Below, piece by piece: positions 18,800 to 29,255 of a DNA stretch of 64,000 nt. The stretch is from Siderastrea siderea (lineage: Eukaryota > Cnidaria > Anthozoa > Scleractinia > Rhizangiidae), in the NCBI GenBank assembly GCA_964030785.1, contig OZ034968.1:61344399-61408398 (forward strand). The letters run 5' to 3'. The position numbers and the translations under genes were made by a program. Position 1 is the stretch's first letter. Each line of letters opens with the position of its first letter. A model generated the notes under the pieces. The model was not told where the DNA came from. It was given only the letters and a program-made list of their open reading frames with translations, and did no database searches.

Positions 18800-20565
18800 G
18801 CTTGGCTCGGCCAGTTCGGCAGTACGAGAATCCCCGATGCTTGGTCTTCCCGCACTCGCTGGAGGAATGCGTTGATTACACTGAAGGGGGGAAAGGCATA
18901 GAATTTAAGACAACGTAGGTTAAGGGAGAACGCATCAATGGCATCTGCGCCTGAGTCAGGCTTAAACGATACATAGTGAGGAAATTGATTATTTAATCGT
19001 GATGCGAAAAGGTCTATAGTCGGGCGCAAGCTTAGTTGCGACAGTGCATTGCCGAGGGAGGCGGTATCAAGCATCCATTCCGTGTTATCGTTGGTTCGTC
19101 TCGATTCCAAATCAGCCTGGATATTATGAACCCCAGGAATGTGGGCTGCACTGAGCCATATTTTGCGATCGATGCACCATTCCCAAATTTCTCTTCCTAG
19201 GCGATTGCAAGGGGTTGAATGGCTAGTCCCCATATGATTTAGGACTGCTATTGCAGTTGTATTATCTGTGAGGATTCTAAGATGGGTGTTGTAATTTGTT
19301 TTACAAAATGTTTGTAGGCCCATGAACACCGCTAATAATTCGAGGTAGTTTATGTGATGAAATTTTTCCTCGTGGGACCAAAACCCTCCAGTGCTTGTGT
19401 CATTGTAAGCCACCCCCCAACCATTTTGAGATGCGTCGGTGGTGAGGGTGTTTGAGGGCTGTCCATGGGTTATTACGTTATGGGAACTCACGACGTTGTC
19501 CACCCACCACTGGAGTTCCTTTTTGCAATCTTCCGTTAAGGACATCTGACTGTCAAAATCGCCTTTGGCAGTTTTGAGAGCTGCGGTTTTGGCACACTCA
19601 AGGGCTCTATAATAAAGTTGTCCATGCATGACCCCAGGGAATGATGAGATAATTTTTCCTATCACACAGGCTACTTGTCGAATTGTCGTATGTCCCTGTC
19701 CTAGAAGGGTGGCGCAAGCTTCTTTAACTTTCAAGGCTTTTTCAGGGGTCAGTGTGATAGTCATGGCGACCGAGTCGATAATAAAGCCTAATAGGACTAA
19801 GCGTTGGGAAGGGATAAATACAGATTTTTCTGGGTGGATTGTAAACCCCAAGGTATCGAATTGAATAAAAGTGTCAATCACGTTAGAGACACAAAGATCG
19901 TATGTTCTCCCTTGGAGGTAAAGGTCGTCAATATAACTAGCTGAAATGTGACCCTTCTTGTGTAGCTCGGTAAGCGGTGGTTTTAGCAATTTAGTGAATT
20001 TTCTGGGACAAGAGGATAACCCGTTGGGTAGGCACGTGAACTGATACAGAACATTTTTCCATATGAAACGTAGGTATTTTCTGTGCGAGGGATTCACGCC
20101 AACCGTATAATAAGCGTCCTTGAGGTCAAGCGAGGCCATATAGCAATTCTTTTCGACTAATCGGACTATTGACTGAAGCGTTTCCATTTTAAAATGGTGA
20201 TAAGTGACAAATTGATTTAGTCCATTGAGATTTAGAATGAGTCTGTGGCCCCCGTCTTTCTTAGGTCTAATGAAGATGGGGGAAATCACTTCATAAGAAT
20301 CATGATCGGTTGTTTCAATAATATTTTTAGACAGTAGTTTCGCTACTTCATTATCAATAATGGCACATTCTTCAACAGAGAAAGTAGAGTGTGGGCGTGT
20401 AGTGTTAAATGGCCTGGTGTCAAACTCAATTGTTGCACCTCTGACAGATGTCAGAATTTCCTTATCAGAGGTAATCTTCTGCCAGTTGCTAATGGACTTG
20501 GTTATGCAACCAGCTCTAAAATTAGTGCATCTAGTCTCCAAATATTCCTTTAGGTCACGTACCAA
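18637..20565 (-). CDS. DIRS reverse transcriptase-RNase H
   Basis: A 642-residue frame. The RT domain (about 60-270) has D147 in SLDLKDAYY, LPNGLSSCPRKFTK, and the catalytic box YIDD at 211-214. RNase H follows with D377 (TTDAS), E409 (YLELLAV) and D434 (ILTDN). A conserved region after RNase H (DLFAS, FYAFPPF, LPNWPSQAWFP) is shared by DIRS-type polyproteins; in some it is described as methyltransferase-like, which I cannot confirm here. The frame is open. Its start lies 48 nt past the gag stop, so reinitiation or read-through is plausible. Confidence 0.92.
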   Translation of the reverse strand: MVRDLKEYLETRCTNFRAGCITKSISNWQKITSDKEILTSVRGATIEFDTRPFNTTRPHSTFSVEECAIIDNEVAKLLSKNIIETTDHDSYEVISPIFIRPKKDGGHRLILNLNGLNQFVTYHHFKMETLQSIVRLVEKNCYMASLDLKDAYYTVGVNPSHRKYLRFIWKNVLYQFTCLPNGLSSCPRKFTKLLKPPLTELHKKGHISASYIDDLYLQGRTYDLCVSNVIDTFIQFDTLGFTIHPEKSVFIPSQRLVLLGFIIDSVAMTITLTPEKALKVKEACATLLGQGHTTIRQVACVIGKIISSFPGVMHGQLYYRALECAKTAALKTAKGDFDSQMSLTEDCKKELQWWVDNVVSSHNVITHGQPSNTLTTDASQNGWGVAYNDTSTGGFWSHEEKFHHINYLELLAVFMGLQTFCKTNYNTHLRILTDNTTAIAVLNHMGTSHSTPCNRLGREIWEWCIDRKIWLSAAHIPGVHNIQADLESRRTNDNTEWMLDTASLGNALSQLSLRPTIDLFASRLNNQFPHYVSFKPDSGADAIDAFSLNLRCLKFYAFPPFSVINAFLQRVREDQASGILVLPNWPSQAWFPQAMQMCVEPPITLHPAKHLLHLPGKPEKLHPLHKTLTLLVCHLSGSNYIS

Positions 20566-20612
20566 GGAGGGGAATTCACTTACCGATTTTTTAATGTTTT
20601 CCAGAGATTGTA

Positions 20613-21794
20613 TTATGTCCTCTCGGTTCGGTTCTTGGAGAAGGTGGGTTTTTTCTGGCCCTTCCCTAAAAAATACGGCTTGCTCTCTCCAGGCCTGGAG
20701 TGTTTGCCATAATTCTTTTGTGCCCTGTGCTTGTTATCATAATGGGAATTGTATGGGCGGGAAAAGCGTGTCGCGCCAGATTTGCCTGCGCCTATGGCTT
20801 TTCCAATTTTGTTGGTATCTTTAGCATCGCGCACTTGTTTGGCTAAGTCGGCCCCAAAGAGCAAATCTGAACGACTGGCCGACTCATTTGTCTGGGTGCA
20901 AAGCGAATGAAATTCGGCTTTAAGGGCCGGTTTAATCTGCTCTCGGCGTAAGCGGGAAAGCTCCCCGACAGCGTGTCCAATTAGGACAATGGCATCCATA
21001 TTAGCGGCCAGTGTTTCTTTATCTGTGTTCGGTTGCTGGTCCACTAATCGATCACTTGCTTTTAAAATGCCGAAAGTGGCTTTCTGTAAGGTTTGTTGTA
21101 TGTTACTGACTCTCAGGTCGGCTTTGCGCTTAAAATTATTCATTTGATCCCAAATTTCTGGGTTGACTCTTACGGTGGATATGTCGGCGCAATTTTCAGG
21201 TTTGGCGTGTTTTGCCAGCAGTGCTTTGAGCTTATCGTTGGGAAGGGTAATGCCCCACCGTTTGGACGCTATGTTAGCCAAGCTTTGGTTTATTTTGGCG
21301 CCAACATTTTCATCATCAGTGAAGTCAGCCTCGAGAGATTTGAGAAGCTCGAGTTCTTCTTCGGGCTCAGTTGTTTTAGATGGCGCTTCGACCTCTTTAG
21401 AGTTCGATCCCTCAAGGAGATCAGCTATGTCTCCATCCGAGGGTGAGAGACTCAATTCGTCATCTTCGCGCCTTCGTTTACTGGCCGTCTCGCATTCGAT
21501 GTCTTCAGACTCGGAGTCGGCGCTCACACTTTCGTGTTGACTGTGGCGCCGTTTCTTTTGCGGCTCTGTATTTTGGCGCTCAACAATCGTTTTTAATAAG
21601 GAGGCCATTGTGCCCATATTTACGTTTATTTCTGAAAGCGTTTGCGCTAGGTTTTCGCCAGGTTGGCTTGTAGACCGACCTGCGTCAGCAGGGTGAGTGA
21701 TCTCAGGTTGAGAAATATTGCCAGGTTGGCTGTCTGACACACCAGTTTGGTGACTAACATCAAGTTCGTCGTTTTCGGCTGGCATGATGAGCAA
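20613..21794 (-). CDS. DIRS gag-like protein
   Basis: A 393-residue first ORF of the DIRS-like element. The N-terminal half is acidic and Ser/Glu-rich with a basic cluster (KKRRHS, SKRRRED). The C-terminal half is helical (residues about 150-300) and ends in a basic Gly/Arg/Lys tail. No zinc knuckle is seen, as in other DIRS gags. Assigned by position upstream of the RT and by composition. The ATG at 21794 is 216 nt from the element end. Confidence 0.75.
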   Translation of the reverse strand: MLIMPAENDELDVSHQTGVSDSQPGNISQPEITHPADAGRSTSQPGENLAQTLSEINVNMGTMASLLKTIVERQNTEPQKKRRHSQHESVSADSESEDIECETASKRRREDDELSLSPSDGDIADLLEGSNSKEVEAPSKTTEPEEELELLKSLEADFTDDENVGAKINQSLANIASKRWGITLPNDKLKALLAKHAKPENCADISTVRVNPEIWDQMNNFKRKADLRVSNIQQTLQKATFGILKASDRLVDQQPNTDKETLAANMDAIVLIGHAVGELSRLRREQIKPALKAEFHSLCTQTNESASRSDLLFGADLAKQVRDAKDTNKIGKAIGAGKSGATRFSRPYNSHYDNKHRAQKNYGKHSRPGESKPYFLGKGQKKPTFSKNRTERT

Positions 21795-22194
21795 TTTGGG
21801 AGGTTACGGCATAATCTATGGATGTAGACTGCTAAAGGGAAAAGAAAGGTAGCAACCAATAGTTAGTGATCTCTATTCAGATTGTAAATACTCACGGCAT
21901 TAAGTATCCGTCGGTTCGGCTCCGCAAGCGAGCGTACAATGGCTCAATAAGCTAGCGCGCGTGCTTCTCATGGTACTCCGTAGTGACGTAGGACTGATGA
22001 CAGATAGAATGATGTCATGGAGACATCGAAACGTTGTGTTAAACTCTTGTCGCTAATTTTTATCCTTAAATGTTTATCCAAATTCAATCTGACTTAAATT
22101 TCCGCCTCTTAAACTGCATAATACCCAAAATAGATTGACATGCGTGCTAAGTTAGGGAAGATTGCTTCCGCTTCATCTTTCTGGGGAGGGTAAT

Positions 22195-22305
22195 TTCGCT
22201 GCACGGAGAAAAGAATCAAGCTCGTCAAGTGAAAAGACCAAAGAAAACGACTTTTTGAGCCATGAAAGTGTTGTTGATAGCTCTCCTTGGCCTTGAAATT
22301 TTTTT
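22195..22305 (-). repeat. Dispersed repeat R2, copy 2 (inverted)
   Basis: Reverse complement of 1180-1295: TTTCGCTGCACGGAGAAAAG through to TGTTGATAGCTCTCC. Non-coding. Confidence 0.6.
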
Positions 22306-22834
22306 ATATAGCGAAGGAATCTCCACCAGGTCTCCCTGCTCAGGTACGTTGTTTATGCATTTAGTTACGAGACAAATTGTGTACAAATGTTTAGTCATTT
22401 AACCCAAAACTCTGAATCTTGGTGAACAGCTTTCTTCTGTTAAAGTACTCTAAGACATAATTTATATAAATTTGTGGTCGATTAACCTAAAATTCTGAAT
22501 CTTGGAGATGGAAACAGCTTCCTTCTGTTAACGTTAATAATTCTCGCTCTGAGAAGACCCAGGCCCAGCCTTACGTTCCTCACAGTTCGGACTGTAATTC
22601 GGACAAAATGTCTTGGGAATCATTAACTTGGCCTACTGTCGTAATAAACTGTGCTTTATCCTTGTTCAGAAGTCGTGTGATTTCCTTCATCTGGAAGATT
22701 CATAGCTTATAAGCGGCCTTGTTTGGGTTTTACAGCGTGATTTTCTTCAGTTTTACAGCCAACATCAACTGTATAAATTAGTGCACGGGGTATATCCTTT
22801 CGCGGTATTGCCGCTAAATTCCTGGCGTATCAAC
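22306..22834. other. No gene seen
   Basis: Contains two near-repeats of AACCCAAAACTCTGAATCTTGG (22400 and about 22484, the second CTAAAATTCTGAATCTTGG). Otherwise nothing could be supported. Confidence 0.35.
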
Positions 22835-23595
22835 TCGAACGAACTCCATCGAACTCCATTGAACGATTGAATTCGATTTTGTTCGGTCATCGAACGGAAT
22901 TGAACAGAAAATTTTTTGCGACTTCGATGCCCCTTAACCAAATCGAACCAAATCGAATATCGAATATCGAAACTCGAAACAGCAGAGCAAAACTAAAAAT
23001 AAAGAGTGTCGAGCCCGTCGAACGCGTGAAAATTAAATCTATTCTCACAGAAACGCTAAATCATTACAATGTAGTATTACTTGTGAGAGAGAAGGTGCCC
23101 GCCTTGACTTAATTTTTAACAGTAAACTTATCAGTGACAGCAACACCTGTCAAATCGCAGGTAAATGTTGTCTGCTTAAAGGCTGGAATTAGGTTAGTCA
23201 TGTACTGCGACACAAGCAGCGGCGTACAAAATTTTGATAATTACAAGTTAAAGCAGACTTACAGTCATTACTAGACAATTTGTCCGTATTCCTCGACGGC
23301 ATTAAGCAGCCATACAGAAAGCAGGACCTGGATAACTTTCCAGTAATATTCAGTCCTTCGGCTCACATTTAGCACTGAATGCCAAAACAAAATATGAGTC
23401 AAAATCACATTTTTTGGTTAGTTCGATATCGTTTGGTGATCGAACCTAATTTCGTTCGAATCGCGAATTTTTTTTTTTGGCAGGGGGGCGGGGGAATTCG
23501 ATTTCGTTCGACGGATGACCGAACTAAATAGAACTTGTAAACGAACGATTGAGTTCGATTGAGTTCGATTGAGTTCGAAAACAGAACGTTCGATT
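22835..23595. mobile_element. GTTCGA-rich inverted-repeat element
   Basis: The left end (AACTCGAACGAACTCCATCG...GTTCGGTCATCGAACG) and right end (...GGATGACCGAAC...GAGTTCGATTGAGTTCGA) are imperfect inverted repeats. The right end carries three 10-bp GAGTTCGATT repeats. No coding capacity is seen in about 760 bp. Probably a non-autonomous DNA element; target duplications not resolved. Confidence 0.55.
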
Positions 23596-23901
23596 GGTGG
23601 ATTCACATGTAAGTCAAATAGGGTACGGCCTGCTAATGCTTGCTGATGAATTTCGCATTTATCCCCTTTCTTCTAAAGCGTTTTGTTTCTTCAATTCGCG
23701 TTAATTACGGACATTCAAATACCCATATTTTTCCCTCTTTTCCGTGACTTGTGGTTGTAAACAACAAAGCTTCCACAGTCCGGAAATGCTTCACGTTTCC
23801 ACATTCTGCGTCCCTACTTCCGCTTGGCATATTAAAGTTGATATCTTTAACTGCGAGGGTCATCATCATTTCTTATTTCATCCGCAGTTCACATATATGA
23901 T

Positions 23902-24010
23902 CAGCTCCCAGTTGGCTTGACAGCTCAGTTTGTTAGGGAGCGCTGCACCGGTATCGCAGAGGTCATGGGTTTGAAACCCATTCAAGCCTGAATTTTTTCA
24001 GGTGTTCTTT
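23902..24010 (+). repeat. tRNA-like SINE, copy 2
   Basis: Same family as 345: CAGCTCCCAGTTGGCTTGAC leader, CGCTGCACCGGTATCGCAG, B-box region GGTTTGAAACC and trailer CCTGAATTTTTTCAGG. It is flanked by imperfect ~32-bp direct repeats beginning TTTAACTGCGAGG at about 23849 and 24040. The following text to about 24185 ends in a short (CTAT)n run, possibly part of the same or another retroposon. Confidence 0.7.
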
Positions 24011-24185
24011 TGTTAACTGCTCAACTTGTTCTTTTTTTTTAACTGCGAGGTCATCGTCATTTTTTATTTCTAGATAGTGAAATAGAGTCAAAGATAGCAA
24101 TAGATTTTATTCTTTCTTGTAAAAATTAATATAATTCAGCCTCTGGCTGCAATTTTAATTTTAATAAACTATCTATCTATCTCCC

Positions 24186-24679
24186 AGTCGGCTGCCATTT
24201 GAATGGTCGCGATTTGTAATTTTATTTACTGATTTACAGCAGAACACCGGGCACATTAAGGTACGAGCGAATGGAAGTAGCTATTGCCATGGGCTCCTGC
24301 TATCGCTCAACACCTTTCATAATGGACTCACTTTTGGGTTAAAGAATATTTTGTACAGCATTAAAATAGCGCCACATTTAAAACTGAGTGATCAATAAAC
24401 ACACTATTTCACCCAAAGGGTTCAAAGTACTTCCGGCTTTTGTTTCAGACAGCACAATAAAACAACAACACCGGAAAGCCCTACTCAACACAGGAAGCCC
24501 AAGCTCACGTCTCGATCGATAAAGGGCTAAAGTAATTTCCGGTCAGGAGGGAGGGGGCTCCTGGGTAAACACTGGGAGTGACGTCACGTCACAACCCAAT
24601 GATTTTCAATATGGCGGCATTCGTCGTTGTCCGGACTAAGAAAATGCGATTTTCGATACTTTTCCTGATCCATTTGTTG
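24186..24679. other. No gene seen
   Basis: No coding region could be supported. The text immediately after is LINE-derived. Confidence 0.3.
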
Positions 24680-26645
24680 TATCCAACTCTTTCACTGAAG
24701 GACTCAAGGGGAGTTCGCCAAGGCTGTCCCTTGAGCCCTTTTGCTATTTGTACCAGCGGTTGAAATTTTAGCATTAAAGATGAGACAGGATAAGACCTGC
24801 CATGGTATTAACCTTCCAGGAAACAAAGAATCTAAAATCTCTTAATTCGCAGATGACACAACTATAATAGTCAGCGACGATTCCTTATCTTAATTCGCTC
24901 AGTATAATTTCTGGGCTAGACTTAAACCAAAAGAAGTCGAAAGCGTTATGGATTGGTTCCAATAAACTTAATAAGACGAAACCTTTGAAATTCGACTGTC
25001 CACGGGGCCATTGAGATCTCTAGGTACCTATCTCTCCCACAATCAAGTAGAAAATAACAAGAAAAACTTCTTGATTAAAATTTTAAAAAATGGAGAGTAA
25101 ATTAAATCTGGTAAACGCGAGACTTAACTCTGTTTGGCAGAACAATACTGGCAAAGTCTCTTGGAATTTCTCAGCTCATTTACACTGCTTCAATGCTCTC
25201 TGTGCCAGGGTCAGTGATGCATCAAACAGGAAAAATCAAAAAGACAGAATAAAGAGATAAGTTCTTTGTAATCCATTGGAAAACGGGTGATTAGATTTCC
25301 CCTGTTTAAGGCCCAGGACGGCATAACGACTAGTTTGAATTGGAAGCCCGGAGTTAATGTCACCGTGAAATGATAATTGGAAAGCAATTTCTAACTTCTA
25401 TCTTGATAAGCACGGGGGTTTCTCTTTTCTTCTTAACTACAATTACGACGTTAAGTACTTAAATAGTCATCTTTCTCTATTTTATCGAGAACTCCTCGGT
25501 CTCTTCGATGAGCTTCGTATTAACTATGAAGCCCCATCGAAAAGGGAACTTGTCGCCTGGTTAGCTCAATTGGTTGGGTACCAGACTGTGGAGCAGTAGG
25601 CCAAGCTGGACCAACACTCAGGGTCTTTAAATAGCTGAGGAGAAAGTTCTGCCTTTCCTCTGGCATCTGCAAGTGGTTAGACTTTCTAGTCTCCTCGGAT
25701 AAGGATGAAAAACCATAGGCCCCGTCTCACAGTACTTTCACTCATAACTGACTCTGTGGGACGTAAAAGAAGCACTAGGGGCGTAACAAATCTCTGGCAG
25801 TGACCACCCCTAGTGTCTATCACATTCACATTAGGGGGCATTCATAACTCCACTTCATTTTAAATGTTAACTGCGCCACAAGCAGTCTGGCAAAGTTCCC
25901 CACACAGTGTCGTAAATTTTGCCTGAAAATCCCTGAGGGGAGTGGATAATAAGATATTTGTATTTGTATTTGTTAACTTGTTATGTGGAATAATAAGGAC
26001 ATACTTATTGGTAAGCAACCAGTGTTTTGGAAAAGTTGGTACGATCAAAAGGTCATTTTCATCAATGACTTTTAAATGACTCAGAAGGCTTTCTTTCCTT
26101 TGATCAGTTTAAGGAAAAATATAATTAAAGCCATTCTTTTGCAATATCATCAAATTACCTCAGCTATCCCTAGTCACCTGAAACAAAGTCTGCTGAGCAG
26201 CCCAAAATTCACTATGATTTTACGAACTTATTCTTTGTTTCTGAAAATAAATCTTTTAAGAATTTCGGAGTAAACATTAATTTTTATCAACTTTTTATGG
26301 GAAATTCCACTTGCGTTCCAACAGCGATAAATTCTTGCAGGAGAAAACTCTCGTTGTGGCCGATAGTTTGGACTCTGCCATTGTTAATACGTGTCAAATC
26401 ACATCTGCAATAAATTTCGGCAGTTCTCATTGTTCCACCGTGTCCTTGTCACGAAAAAGCAATTAAAACTCTTTGGGATTGCAAGTGATGATAAATGCTC
26501 CATGTGTGCCGAAACTGATTCCATAGAGCATACCTTTTTTGGAATGTCGGAATTTCTTAGAACTTTTAGATGCCTCTTTGCGATGGTTTGGCACACACCA
26601 TCACTCAGCTCTTTACATCTACCCCTATGAAGCGCTCCTGAATCA
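24680..26645 (+). pseudogene. Decayed L1/Tx1-like LINE ORF2
   Basis: Broken RT reading on the plus strand: GVRQGCPLSP near 24712, a degraded FADDTTIIV box near 24845, then a thumb-like stretch (RTILAKS.GIS.LIYTASML) near 25130-25200. It continues WNN.DILIGKQPVFWKSWYD at about 25990-26040 and a C-terminal CSMC...H knuckle near 26495. Many stops and frameshifts. The order follows the ORF2 at 7790-11521. A SINE interrupts it at 25554-25974. Confidence 0.8.
25554..25974 (+). repeat. tRNA-derived SINE inside the LINE fossil
   Basis: Starts with a tRNA-like head (GCCTGGTTAGCTCAATTGGT), followed by a body with CCAACACTCAGGGTCTTTAA and a (TATTTG)n tail. Exact 7-bp direct repeats AACTTGT flank it (25547-25553 and 25975-25981). 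LINE-derived protein similarity resumes directly after it, confirming insertion. Confidence 0.8.
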
Positions 26646-27276
26646 AATACCAGCACATCCTCTCTTGACCTCGTATTTTAAAAAAAAAAATTGCGACTTC
26701 TCCTGCGCCACGACCTAGCACTACGGGACTAGTCCTCTAAAATGTCTTGGTTAAATGTAAACTCAGATCCTACGCGAGAGTGGAAATGAATAAATTATGC
26801 AAAATAAAGGTAAAAACGATGAAAGATTTGGGGAGAGGGAGGAATTCCTACTGACTGCTCAATCTTCTCGGCAGTTTTTTTTTTTTTTGCTAAAATTAGG
26901 AGAAGAAAAAGACTACTCGCAGTTTATACTAGTGCCTGTGCACTATTTAATGCCCAAGTCCAAGGTCTGGACCTGGTACTATAAATTTTCCGAGAATCGT
27001 GCTAAATATCCGTACTGGACAGTTTAAAGGCCTTTAAAAAAAACCTTGTTCACACTGGTACACGTCAAGCACCACGCAAGGCGACATTCAGGCTCAATCA
27101 CCAAGTTGGAACGCTGCAGTAAGTCATCCAAAGATTCTGAAATGCGTCAGGAACCTTAATGTATCCACGTGTGATCTACGCTTACTTAGTCGTTAACAAT
27201 CGTCTTTAGACCTCTTCATACAATGTCACATATTCTATTCACCTGTATTATACTCTGTCTGATACTACCGTTTTAG
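26646..27276. other. Intron before the D2b exon
   Basis: Non-coding, with A and T homopolymers near 26680 and 26875, ending in a CCGTTTTAG acceptor at 27275-27276. Confidence 0.4.
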
Positions 27277-27567
27277 GTGCACCGACCTTCTCTGATCCAA
27301 ATGTTATGTTAACAAAAGCTATCAGAGCGTGGCCAGCACCATTTTCCATCAGGTTAAAGTGTAAAGCAAATGGAATACGACCTCTTAAATACACCTGGCT
27401 AAAAGACGGACAGAACATGCCACCAAGAAAAATGGATCCACATCTTAACACCTCGCTTTGGTATCTAAAACTGAGAGATTTACTGCCAGACGATTCTGGG
27501 AGGTACACCTGTATAGTGTCCAATCGGTGTGGAAGTATAAATCACACTTATATTATCGAGGTTGTTG
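27277..27567 (+). CDS. FGFR-like Ig domain exon (D2-type, b)
   Basis: An exon of 291 nt with TTTTAG acceptor and GTAAGT donor, phase 1 at both ends. It is a close paralogue of the exon at 5474-5761: the first 20 nt are identical (GTGCACCGACCTTCTCTGAT). The protein shares IRLKCKA, PLKYTWLKDG, MPPR, DDSG.YTCIVSN and CGSINHTY. All Ig core residues are kept. No D3-type exon follows before the next D2-type exon at 29517, so the exon order from here reads D2-D2-D3 unless a partner exon was lost. Confidence 0.85.
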
Positions 27568-27940
27568 GTAAGTAATCAGAGTTTAAACGTTTGTTTTTTT
27601 CTTTTTAACACCATTCTCACGAAAAAGGGGCCATTTTCTAACGTAAATTACGTTGCCATTTTTTGTAGTTGAAGCCCTTTTGGGTATTTTCCACTGTCTA
27701 TCGTCACCGAAGTACAGTAAAACTTGAAAATTTTGAATATTGCTACGTTTTGGAAGCCACATTAAGGGGAAAACAGGCAAAAGAAAAAAGAAATAATCTG
27801 CAGACATAGTAACATAATTTGCCAAAAAATGGTACCACTGTGCCTGCTGAAGTCTGTTTTCTAAAATAATTATTTAGCGTACATTTTTTTCTTTTTGTTG
27901 TTTCGTTGTTGCACGGAGATTTTAAGGCCGATAAAATTTA

Positions 27941-28448
27941 CCTTATTATAGGAAATTAACGCTTGTGTTAATTAAGGTATTTGAAATTAACGCGACTTAA
28001 ATTAACGCGAATTGAAGGGAAAATTACTCCAAAATAAAGGAAATTAACGCAAAAAATGGGGTAAAACTTCAAAATGAGGGAAATTAACGCGATGAACAAA
28101 AAGAAACACTTTGTGGTCCAACTGGAACAAATTTCATGACTAAATTTTTAAACCATGAACAAAACAGATCTACAGGTGTGAGGAAATTCCTTTACTGACA
28201 ATGTGCGTTAAATTCTGCCTAAATGTAGGAAAGCTATTGTTTTGTAGGTGTCAAGAATGTGCGGACTGGATCCAGAATTCGATCCAGAATTTGGGATTAA
28301 AATGATGGAAATTAAGGTCGCGGAAATTAACGCTCCAATTAATTAACAACGCGGAAATTAACGCTCACAAAAATTAATGCAACTTAAATTAACGCGAATT
28401 TTTACAATTCGCGTTAATATCATGGAGCGTTAATTTCCTATAATAAGG
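27941..28448. mobile_element. 508-bp MITE with TA flanks
   Basis: The ends are inverted repeats (CCTTATTATAGGAAATTAAC at left; the right end is its reverse complement) flanked by TA on both sides (27939-27940, 28449-28450). The interior repeats AAATTAACGC motifs at least nine times in both orientations. No coding capacity. TA duplication suggests a Tc1/mariner-type source. Confidence 0.85.
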
Positions 28449-29095
28449 TATTGGCAAATAATCAAATGAACATTCCGTATCTAATAAATAAATGTTCTCT
28501 TAAAGTGGTATTTTTAGGAGCGCATTACATTCCTGGTATTTTCTGATTCGGGTAGGTGGATGCCACCCCCTCCCCCCCCCCCATAAGATTTTCTGAATTT
28601 TTTTCTAAGACTGTTTTTCATCAGCATGTGCCGTTTTCAGTAGCTGTACGCATTTAGACACATTTTGGTTCAAGTTTGGTTTAAAGCGGTCGCTATGGTT
28701 ACGACAAATAACGTCATAAGTAGCAAGTGGTCAAGCCATTTCTGGGTTAAAATATGTTTTTCCCTTTTTTATAAGTGAAGAAAGCACAAATTGTTCACAA
28801 AAGGCAGCAAAGTGTTTATTATGTCATATTTTGCATGTCTAGGATCAAAGATTTTTAATTTCCGTCGTTTATTTAATAATTTCTAATTTTGGGTGACGTC
28901 ACAGGCTCCCAGCTGCGCTGCAAACCGTAATATGTACCTCATTTTAAAGAGCACATCAAAGGCTTTCTATAAAAGGCAACATCTTTCCGAAATATTAAAA
29001 CCCAGCAAAAACCCAGGGGAGGGGCTCCATCAATTCCCGCCTGTGGTAGAACCGCGCCGACGGTACTACCACAATTATGCACGTTATGCAGTTCT

Positions 29096-29206
29096 TCTTA
29101 TTATTATTATTTTTATTATTGTTATTATTATTAATATTATTATTAATATTATTATTATTATTATTATTGTTCTGATCATGATTATGATTATGATTATGAT
29201 TATGAC

Positions 29207-29254
<48 letters not shown>

Positions 29255-29255
29255 G
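29096..29255 (+). repeat. (TTA)n microsatellite, unit 1
   Basis: Runs of TTA/ATT with short GAT interruptions in the intron ahead of the D2c exon. It gives long Ile-rich false open frames. In this unit it is not interrupted by the 282-bp MITE. Confidence 0.9.

Larger units (their letters stand above)
17137..22009 (-). mobile_element. DIRS-like YR retrotransposon
   Basis: It is inserted in the right arm of the Penelope-like element. Removing 17137-22009 restores CTCACTTGATAATGATGTCA, which matches the intact left arm, and no target duplication remains beyond the ambiguous AA. DIRS elements use a tyrosine recombinase and make no duplication, so the junction fits. ORFs in order (minus strand) are gag-like, RT/RNase H and tyrosine recombinase. 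The outer ends carry inverted repeats (ATTCTATCTGTCATCAGTCC near 17410 and, inverted, up to 22009). The downstream end also has an extra palindromic module. There is no DDE integrase, protease or LTR. Confidence 0.92.
15686..22072 (+). mobile_element. Penelope-like element with inverted ends
   Basis: The outer sequences are reverse complements: CATTTAAGGATAAAAATTAG at 15686 and CTAATTTTTATCCTTAAATG ending at 22072. The arms cover the GIY-YIG coding end plus 3' region (left 15686-16225; right 16662-17136 resuming at 22010-22072). Between them lies RT C-terminal sequence present once. Penelope-like elements are known to carry terminal repeats in direct or inverted orientation, made by partial second copies. 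It is truncated: most of the RT is absent. The right arm is split by a DIRS-like element. Confidence 0.85.

Noticed and set aside
7531..22009. Endogenous retrovirus or LTR retrotransposon
   Set aside because: No LTRs, protease, DDE integrase or envelope. The reverse transcriptases belong to LINE, Penelope and DIRS types.
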